DNA from: Perkinsus olseni
Lineage: Eukaryota > Perkinsozoa > Perkinsida
Assembly (NCBI GenBank): GCA_013115125.1
Contig: JABANN010000213.1
Location: forward strand, 1-52,640
Direction of reading: 5' to 3'
Length of the DNA: 52,640 bases
A model generated the notes under the pieces. That model did no database searches, was not told the origin of the DNA, and was given only the letters and a program-made list of their open reading frames with translations. The position numbers were made by a program, and so were the translations under genes. Below are positions 45,505-52,640 of the stretch, in pieces (position 1 is the stretch's first letter; each line of letters opens with the position of its first letter).

Positions 45505-46834
45505 ATGTCTATCGAACTCCAAAAGCAAATAAGAGATAACGGCTCTGATATACGGGCGTATTTCAAAGACCTCAATAACTGGACTCGTGAAATGAAAACG
45601 AAACAGGGTGGTAGTTTGGAGGAACGAAATGAGAAGACAACTGATGAGGGTAATAGCGGAAATATTAAGATCATGAACAAACGGGTATTCATATCAGGCG
45701 TACAGCAAAAGGAGAAGCACACCAATCTTGGAGAGTTGTCCAGAGACAGCGCCAAGGATATGTAAGTTGGTACCATCAATGATAATACGCTCACAATGTG
45801 TCAGGCGATCGTATCATGAAGCATGGGAGAGGTTGGATGTCGATGACGAATGCAATAAGGTTGATTATTATGATACTCCCGTCGTCGAGCAGAAGGAGGC
45901 AGTGCCCCCTCCGCTCACATCGAGGGTTACGGGTGTGGCTCCAGAGAGACGAAAGATAAACATAAGAAGGGTGGCTAGTAGGAAAGGGAAAATAGATTAT
46001 GCTGTTGAATCGAAGGAAAGGGGGAATACATATTATAAAAGAGGGTAAGGTAGTACACATACGTTGTTGTAATTATCAACTTTAGGCAACATAAGTCCGC
46101 CCTGAGGGAGTATCGTCTCGGATTGACCTACCTAACTGGCGATGGACAAGAAGACGAGGAGAGGGATCTCACCGTAACTCTGTATAACAATATATCAGCA
46201 GTACTTTGCAAGCTGAGCGAATATGCAGATGCCGTGAAGGCTGCTGATGATGTGAGTATGATGACGGATAATGAAAATACCGATACCCTCTTTCAGGCAC
46301 TGAAAATAAAGCCCACCTGTTCGAAGTCCTTTTACAGGAGAGGGTACGCTCTGACCAGGATGAAACGTTGGCGGTTGGCTAACCGCGATTTGGAAAAGTC
46401 CGGCGAGTTAAGGGCTGATGACGACGGCCAACCCTCTCCGGAGGACTCGGCTTTCACTGAGCTGAAAGAGGTAATAGTACCATAACAATGGAACGTGATG
46501 TTATGCATGCTCTGGTTAGTTCGTAGACCGTCAAGTGGACGGGCAGAAGTTGATGGAAAGGGAGGAAGCTATTCGGATGATAACCAATGCACAACGTAAA
46601 GTTAGCGAAGGAAAACTTATTAAAATATTCGTGAGTGATGTGAAAGAGAAGAAGAAAACGACAGAAGGGGGAAAGGATGTAATGGTCGATGAATCGCCGA
46701 AGGATGAATCTTCGAAGGAGGAGAGTAAACCTGAGGAGTATGTTCCAAAAGCTTTAAGGATTCGCAAAGCACTCGGAGGTAGTAATAGAAGAGATGATGC
46801 TTTGAAGAAGGCGCTTGGTGTGTATTATTCATGA
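45505..46834 (+). CDS. RPAP3/SPAG1-like TPR cochaperone
   Basis: Resembles RPAP3, the TPR subunit of the R2TP complex that with HSP90 assembles RNA polymerases, snoRNPs and PIKKs. The N-terminus ELQKQIRDNGSDIRAYFKDL then NNWTREMK matches RPAP3's opening. A 43-nt intron (GTAAGT donor) joins AKD-M to RSYHEAWERLDVDDEC, RPAP3's YxxWxKLDVD element. A three-motif TPR follows: AVESKERGNTYYKRGQHKSA, VTLYNNISAVLCKLSEYADA and ALKIKPTCSKSFYRRGYALT. Two introns of 44 and 45 nt split it. The C-terminal part is charged and ends DALKKALGVYYS. The C-terminal RPAP3 domain of animals is not seen. SPAG1 or a dynein-assembly cousin cannot be ruled out. The last intron junction near 46520 is unresolved. Confidence 0.78.
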
Positions 46835-47016
46835 TCGATTAACATGTTGAGTTATTCGAGTTGTGGTGATAGACACTGTGTAACACAACAATTCATTATG
46901 AGAATGTAAATAAAAGACGCTGAGTAACAATGCTGCTGCTGCTGCTTTCCTATCACCATCTACTTCGCCCCGTCGTCGCCGAAGTTGCTGCCTGCAGGAA
47001 TACGACCATCAACTGA
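46835..47016. terminator. Convergent 3' gap with AATAAA
   Basis: 182 nt between the stops of the RPAP3-like gene (plus) and the EPS15-like gene (minus). It contains AATAAA at 46909-46914 on the plus strand, ~75 nt after the RPAP3 stop, a possible polyadenylation signal, and a five-unit GCT repeat just after it. Confidence 0.45.
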
Positions 47017-49424
47017 TCATTGGTCATCAATATTACCAAACCCGCTGGACTTCGGAGTGGGCTGCAATTGTTCTTTATTAACGGCTGATGGAACTCCTTT
47101 ATTAGATCTAGTCACTTGATCGATCCATTGCCTATTACCGCTCGTTGCACTCGGTGGCAAGTCGCGTTCAATACCACTATTGGTAAACTACGACACCAAT
47201 AACAATACTAGAGTGAAAGGGTAGTACTAGGCGTTACCTTATCAGTATCAGGCTTGGTATTGAGGACAGTCAGCTCATCATTCAAACTCTTCTTGGTGGC
47301 ATTCTGTTTAGCAGTCTGAAGGGTTATACCAATAATGTCGCAATTATTTCTTTTACGACTCACCTCAACCTCATCCCTTTTCAGTTGAGAATAATCGGAT
47401 ATAACCGCAGACGTCTGGACTTGTTCCTCCTTCAGCCGCGACACTTCTGCTTTATGCTCCTCCGCGGCCTCTCGTCTCTGCTGGTCTAGTTGCCTGGTCT
47501 GGGCCTGGATCGCCTCCACTTGGTGTTGAAGCTGCATCTGCTGTTGACTCAACAAAGTCACTGACGCTGTACCATCGTCCAGTAACTGAGATACTATTAA
47601 TCATACTGGGAACAGTAGGGACCATGATGATTATGAACTGACCGATTGCAGATGTTTTATCTCAGCCTCGAGATGAGCCCTATCCCTCCTCAGTGATATC
47701 TGCTCCAAGTTGACTTCCCTTCTTTGTTTATTCACACGGTCGAGTTCTTCATTATCCTCATCAGTTTGCCTAACATCAGATGACTAATGCCATAGACGAT
47801 GACACCACTACTACCGTTGGAGGTACTTCAACTGACTCTCTTTAACTTGAACATCAACATTCAGCCTCGAATTCTCCACTTCCAGTTGTCCGCACATATC
47901 CATGATATGTTGTAACTCCTCATTAGCAGCATCAATTGATTCCGTTAACTGCAGATGGATGGTGATGGTGGCGGCCCTACTCCCCTCATATTAGTACTTC
48001 TTTCGACAATCTTTTATCTTCCTCTACTGCACTTTCCAAACATATACCACTCGCTACAGGAACTCTGTTACCATCCTTATCCTGTAGGCTAGTAGTAAAC
48101 ATATTACTATTGGCCGGCATGTACCTTGGAATGCATCATTGAGGGAAGGGAAGGGAGCGCAAATTAGGTAGTATTACTTCCAATAATCTGCATCCTCATC
48201 GTAACCTGTTGTCGTAGGACCAGGAGTGTTGGTCGGTGTGGGCCTAGTGTGAATATTATAGCACTACCACCACCACCAAAGGGTGTTGCTACTTTCTAGT
48301 CGCATCATCATTACGGTTACCAAAGGTGGGTGATGATGATGCTGTTGGCTGGTGATGATGCTGCTTATAATCATCATCGTCCAACTTATCAACTAGCGAT
48401 CTAACAGGTATCGACTCTCCAATGAGGTCCTGTAATGATTTAGGTAAGGTGGCTGGTACAGCGTATCCTGCAGCAGCAGCAGCATACCGGGGTCCACTCT
48501 TCATTACTATCCATTATTACCCTTCTTGCATTTACTTATCAACTGCATGGCTACCATGAACTCATTAAGATTAAGCTTACCATCCTTATCCTACCATCAA
48601 CTTATCACTCACAACATCATCACCACTCATTTTTACTTGATCAGCCAACTCCCACAATAAGCTCAAAGTTTGCTTGCTAAGTTTACTCTTCTCAAATATA
48701 CTTCTACCAACCTTCCCCGAGATGTATCCGCTTCTTTTAGGGTCAGACGCCAAGAACAATGATGAGTATCTGCGAATGACAATAATAGTACTATCATTGC
48801 TGAGTTGTTGATACTACTTCTGTTTGTCCTCATCAGTGAGAGCCCACTTGTCCTGGGTTTTCGACTTCCCCCCAGTCGCAGGCCCTGCATACAGCTAATC
48901 CCCCCCCACTACTCCTTCTACTACTACCATCACTCTCCTCCTTGTTGCTGTCCTCGTTGAGGTGTGATGTTCTCGGTACGAAGTCCAGAGGGTCCATACC
49001 AAGGTCCTTCATTGACATAGCCAACTTGGCTGCATCTTTCGGCCGCATCTCAGTAGTACCTGACCCCGCCATGTGTACAATAATGATAATGACATATCGA
49101 TATTACCCAAGCTAGGTGGAACATTCGTTGCTGACGGTTGGTTATCAAAGGGAGTAGCATCCTGCTGATCCTTAGCAATGGTAGTTGATGATGACAACAT
49201 ATTATTGAACAATCCTGAAGGGCGACAATGGTATTACATCAGTATTATTATTGTTGTTGTTGTCAATAATAATACCATCAAAAATAGGGAGGCTGGCTGG
49301 TTCGAGGTTGAGGAGGGAGGGATCCACCGACGATGCTCCTGATTGCATGTGGGCTATCAATCGGCAAACCATATTGAATTCTGATAAGAAGAAGAAGATC
49401 ATGTATCGAGTGGCAGCGGAATAG

Positions 49425-49499
<75 letters not shown>

Positions 49500-49896
49500 C
49501 ATTCTGATCTAGCTTCCCTTGCTGCTGCCTGTCTGCTATGGCCCATATCTGATGGAGTGTGTTCCTTGACAACCCCGATAGTTGTAATACAGATGCAGCT
49601 TTTGGGCCTGATAATTACGAATGGAGTGGTATGATGATATTGATAATAGTAATGATGGTAATACTACCGGATATATAATCCCCCATATCAGGCCCAGCCA
49701 GCTGCCATATTGTTGCATAGTAGGAAGATTCTTGTGGTGATAACTTCATCATCATCATCATCTGTTGCTGCTGGTCCCCTCCTGTTGTTGATGATACCAC
49801 CGGTGCTGGAGGGTGGGTTACACTTCGCGGGGATGATGAGCTGAAGAAGCCCTCTTGCTGTTGTTGTGGCTGATGTTGTTGTTGTTGAGTATACAT
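47017..49896 (-). CDS. EPS15/Pan1-like EH-domain endocytic protein
   Basis: Two EH domains followed by a coiled coil, the layout of EPS15, Ede1 and Pan1, which bind NPF motifs and organise clathrin endocytosis. The start is ATG 49896 in a Gln-rich leader. EH1 (about 49760-49310) has KLSPQESSYYATIWQLAGPD, then VLQLSGLSRNTLHQIWAIAD and the loop RQQQGKLDQNEFNMVCRLIA. The junction between DQN and EF is a 119-nt intron holding the (GTA)25 repeat. EH2 (about 48845-48545) has YSSLFLASDPKRSGYISGKV, FEKSKLSKQTLSLLWELADQ and, after a 46-nt intron, DKDGKLNLNEFMVAMQLISK, a full EF-hand loop. The coiled coil (48.0-47.2 kb) includes VEAIQAQTRQLDQQRREAAE. The protein ends QPTPKSSGFGNIDDQ at 47017. No UIM or AP2-binding DPF repeats were seen. 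Confidence 0.87.
49425..49499. repeat. (GTA)25 microsatellite at a splice donor
   Basis: Twenty-five perfect TAC units (GTA on the transcribed strand) that begin at the first base of the intron 49381-49499 of the EPS15-like gene. The donor itself is the first repeat unit. This is the longest simple repeat in the window, and it makes the intron more than twice the usual length. Confidence 0.92.
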
Positions 49897-50058
49897 TTGG
49901 TAATGATTGAATAAAATTACAACAACTACTACTGCAAGAAGGATGGGCTACCGTGAAAGTGTCGTCAATGACTAACTTGAGCAACGCAACAACAAGACAG
50001 CATCTATTCACACATGGATAAGCTGAATAAGCATGGTGATTGGTCGAGGGATGCCCCA
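49897..50058. other. Short intergenic gap
   Basis: 162 nt between the coiled-coil gene stop and the EPS15-like start on the minus strand. It should hold the EPS15-like 5' flank; no motif is clear. Confidence 0.5.
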
Positions 50059-52274
50059 CTACCCTTCCTGCAGCTGCAGCTGCATGCCCCCTCTAGTGTT
50101 AGAGTACCTCTTGTGTAGTAATGGTGCTGCCGTGTTAGTATCTCTCAGTGTCTCCCTACTATTATCCATTGCCATATTATTGGTATATAGTATATATTTA
50201 CGACAGGCATAACATAGATAAGGCCTAGCCTCATTCGGTATCGGTAGTGGTGGTAGCAAAAGCTGCCATAATGACCATGATGATCACCGCCGCCGCCGCC
50301 GCCGCCGTTGTTGTTGTTGTTGTTGTTGTTGTTACTACCTCAGGGGTCCCGTCTAGTTCCCTCTCCAAGGCTTGACATCTATCATTAGAGTATTCCAGAG
50401 CCTTCCTCAAGTACGAAGTCTCGCTGTACGTACTTTTTATAACCGATCTCTCGGCCCTCTCAACGGATGATGCCTCCTGATGGAGCATGACCAGTATTAC
50501 TACTAGTACTGCCATCATTGGGCCTTCATGTGCTGTCATCATAGTTACCCTCTGCAAGTTGGTATTCCTTTCTTTACTCAATTCTTCCTCCAATGCCAGC
50601 AACCTTCGCCCCTCATCTCTTCTACTGTTCAATTCATCTTCCATTATGATGGTGTGAGCCTCGATATCGTTAAGCATCATTCTGAGCTTGTTCACCGTAT
50701 CAACCTCACCTCTCAGGTTACTCTCTAAGGACCTGATGATGATGATAAGAATGGATGATATGTGAGGGGAGGGAGTCATACCGCATCTTCGAGGACCTAT
50801 CATCCAACTGGGTGGTAACATTACGTAGTTCCTCTCGTAATGACGCTTCTGTGGTCTTCACATCATGTACATGGATTGTGAGCTCCTTTATCTCCTTCTC
50901 GAGTGCCTAGTGACAACAACACTAACGACAGTAATAGATCCACTACTACTACTACTACTTGTATGTTATCATGTGTTTGGTCCAAACGATCCTGAGTGTT
51001 GGCTAACTCCAGTTGTAGGGTGGATATCTTGCCGTTATCCTCCTGAGTGCCGTTACCATCATCAGTACTCCCCTAACCCGCACCAACCTCCTTTTCAATC
51101 ATCAATCTCCGGATAGTATCATTCAATCCCTCCTTCTCCTCAACATACTCCCGTCTAGCCTCTTCCATATTGGCGTATTCTTCAGCCTGATTCATCACGA
51201 CGTCCATAACGTCATCATCACACTATGATCATGATCACTACTACTACCAAGTCCTGCCGTAGAGTATGCAAACTACTCGAGAGATCGTCTACTTCACCTT
51301 CCAACTTGCTTATCATACTCTCATTGTCTCTTAGTTGCGTCCGTAACGAGAATACATATTTAAGGAAAGCTTCATAACTGAACAACAACAATACTAATGA
51401 TATTCACAATGATACGCAGGTTATCAATACTACCTTCTCCTGGATTCAACTTCTTTCTCATTCGCATCGTCTCTGATGTCTTCCATCTCCTGCTTTAGCT
51501 CTTCCATCTCATTATTCAACAATGTCACCTTGCATTCTGCATCATCGCCACGCTGAATGTCGGTTGATAATCACATCCACCATTTTTGCTGTTATTACTT
51601 TACGCTCTTCATCCAGCGTCTTGCTTAGCGTTTCACACTTTACACGATACTCATCCAGCCGGCGTTTAGTGTTGTTATTCTCTTTAACCATCGCTGTTAT
51701 CTCTTTACCAAACCCCTCATCACTGGTCATTATATCACCCTAATGTCATTGCTACTACCATTGAGATCGTGTTAACTGCTACTACCAGAGCATCGTGTAT
51801 TTGATGTAATAATGTAGTTGCCATGGACGCATCTTTAGCCAATACATCATGAACCTGATACTAAGTATTACAACAGCAACTAATACTGATGATGATATTA
51901 CTCTAGTTATAGCAGTTATTAAGTCCAATGTTATACTATTCAAATCCAGTAATTTAGTTTTAGCTTTCTCCGCTATATACCTAAAACACGTCACCACCAT
52001 TGGGAGTCACGATATGTGAACTATATGACATCTTATTAACCTCGTCCATCTTCAGTGTATATGATGGTGAAAGATACGACCCTCCCTTCTCCTCCTCATC
52101 ACCACTACTACAAGTACTATTAGATAATGCTGTACTATTATCGAGCTCCCATTTAAACGGTACCTAGTAATATTAGTATACATGTAATACCATACTAATA
52201 CCAACTACTACCAAATAACCAACCCCCAACTTAATAAGACAGTTTATCAAATCAGTTGTGGCTCCGCAGGCCAT
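50059..52274 (-). CDS. Long coiled-coil protein with short C-terminal Cys pair
   Basis: A predominantly helical protein with no family recognised. The proposed start, ATG 52274, gives MACGATTDLINCLIKLGVGY, and a ~49-nt intron joins it to PFKWELDNSTALSN. If wrong, the ATG at 52054 (MDEVNKMSYSSHI) is next. Coiled-coil pieces are AEKAKTKLLDLNSITLD, KEITAMVKENNNTKRRLDEY, RVKCETLSKTLDEERKVITA, NEMEELKQEMEDIRDANEKE, EEARREYVEEKEGLNDTIRR, SNLRGEVDTVNKLRMMLNDI and SYLRKALEYSNDRCQALERE. Short introns interrupt each. The last exon, after a 76-nt intron with triplet repeats, gives ARPYLCYACRK and a basic, Gln-containing tail. Myosin-tail, golgin or centrosomal roles are all possible. Confidence 0.65.
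50286..50333. repeat. Adjacent (CCG)7 and (TTG)9 repeats in an intron
   Basis: Two different triplet tracts side by side inside the 76-nt intron 50263-50338 of the coiled-coil gene. On the transcribed strand they read (AAC)9 then (GGC)7, directly after a GTAGTA donor. Confidence 0.85.
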
Positions 52275-52542
52275 AGATCAACATATGCCAAAACTGAACA
52301 GGGGGGCAATATCTGCGTACAACAACAACGCAACTTAACGTATCGATTATAATGGCGTGCGCGAGTATGCCTGCGTGGGTGTGGTCGTCGTCACGAAGCG
52401 GCGTACGGTGGGGACCGGTACCGGATATACCGCGTACGGTTGATGAGAGGACAGTAGGGTATAACAGTGATGGGTGTATAGATCGTCTTAGAAAGATCGC
52501 TTCGCTACTCCTCCTCCACACTCGGCTGAGCTGACGTAGCAT
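52252..52542 (-). CDS. Small putative mitochondrial protein
   Basis: A 96-codon frame whose N-terminus MLRQLSRVWRRSSEAIFLRR is Arg/Ser-rich with no acidic residue until Glu14, like a mitochondrial targeting peptide. It is followed by a Ser/Thr/Gly stretch and THAGILAHAIIIDTLSC, then FWHMLIYGLRSHN at the end. A 36-nt GT..AG segment (GTTGTTGTTG...CCTGTTCAG) lies between the last two pieces; removing it keeps the frame, so it could be spliced or translated. GC content is higher than in the flanks. The 3' end overlaps the proposed first exon of the coiled-coil gene by 23 nt, so one of the two starts may be wrong. No family recognised. Confidence 0.45.
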   Translation of the reverse strand: MLRQLSRVWRRSSEAIFLRRSIHPSLLYPTVLSSTVRGISGTGPHRTPLRDDDHTHAGILAHAIIIDTLSCVVVVRRYCPPVQFWHMLIYGLRSHN

Positions 52543-52640
52543 GATGTTTTAGAGCCGGGAAGGAGGGTGTAAGATAACCAACACTACAACCAGTTAGTAC
52601 TTAGAGACTTCGTAACAAAGGGGAGTTACGGAAGTATAAG

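Noticed and set aside
1-52640. Transposons or virus-like elements
   Set aside because: No transposase, reverse transcriptase, integrase, capsid or envelope motifs and no long terminal repeats were seen.

Overview
The window is nuclear DNA from a single-celled eukaryote with the standard genetic code (TAA, TAG and TGA all end genes). Its genes are broken into many small exons by very short GT..AG introns, mostly 43-66 nt, with a few of 70-120 nt. Most introns were found by restoring the reading frame of a recognisable protein. Intergenic gaps are usually 0.1-0.5 kb. The gene set includes EMC6, SEL1L/HRD3, a P5A ATPase, PUS7, SmD2, GPATCH1, CD2BP2/LIN1, an RPAP3-like protein and an EPS15-like EH protein. 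Runs of same-strand genes, tiny introns and a tandem START-domain family suggest a protist, perhaps a perkinsid or another alveolate. That placement is an inference with low confidence.

Layout: 1-15.8 kb is a block of eight minus-strand genes: the start of a sugar-porter MFS transporter, SEL1L/HRD3, EMC6, an F-box/LRR-type protein, CD2BP2/LIN1, and three tandem START-domain paralogues. 16.2-26.6 kb is a plus-strand block: an unrecognised proline/serine-rich protein, a CEP78-like LRR/coiled-coil protein and GPATCH1. 26.8-39.4 kb is a minus-strand block: a coiled-coil protein, a small secreted cysteine-rich protein, a two-RRM RNA-binding protein and the P5A ATPase. 39.7-46.8 kb is a plus-strand block: PUS7, SmD2, a single-pass membrane glycoprotein with a beta-sandwich-like ectodomain, and an RPAP3-like TPR cochaperone. 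47.0-52.5 kb is minus strand: the EPS15-like protein, a long coiled-coil protein and a small putative mitochondrial protein.

Functional themes: SEL1L (ER-associated degradation), EMC6 (tail-anchor and multipass insertion) and the P5A ATPase (removal of mis-inserted helices) all act on ER membrane proteins. SmD2, CD2BP2/LIN1, GPATCH1 and the RRM protein are linked to splicing or RNA handling. The genes in each group are not all adjacent, so co-regulation is not shown.

The strongest unusual signals are (1) a (GTA)25 microsatellite starting exactly at the splice donor of an intron inside an EH domain, (2) a 128-nt exon that is about 95% identical across three otherwise diverged START paralogues, (3) a tRNA T-arm with a perfect B box inside an intron of one START copy, and (4) triplet-repeat-rich introns with GTAGTA/GTAATA donors throughout the right half. 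I saw no complete tRNA, rRNA, CRISPR array, transposon or virus-like element.
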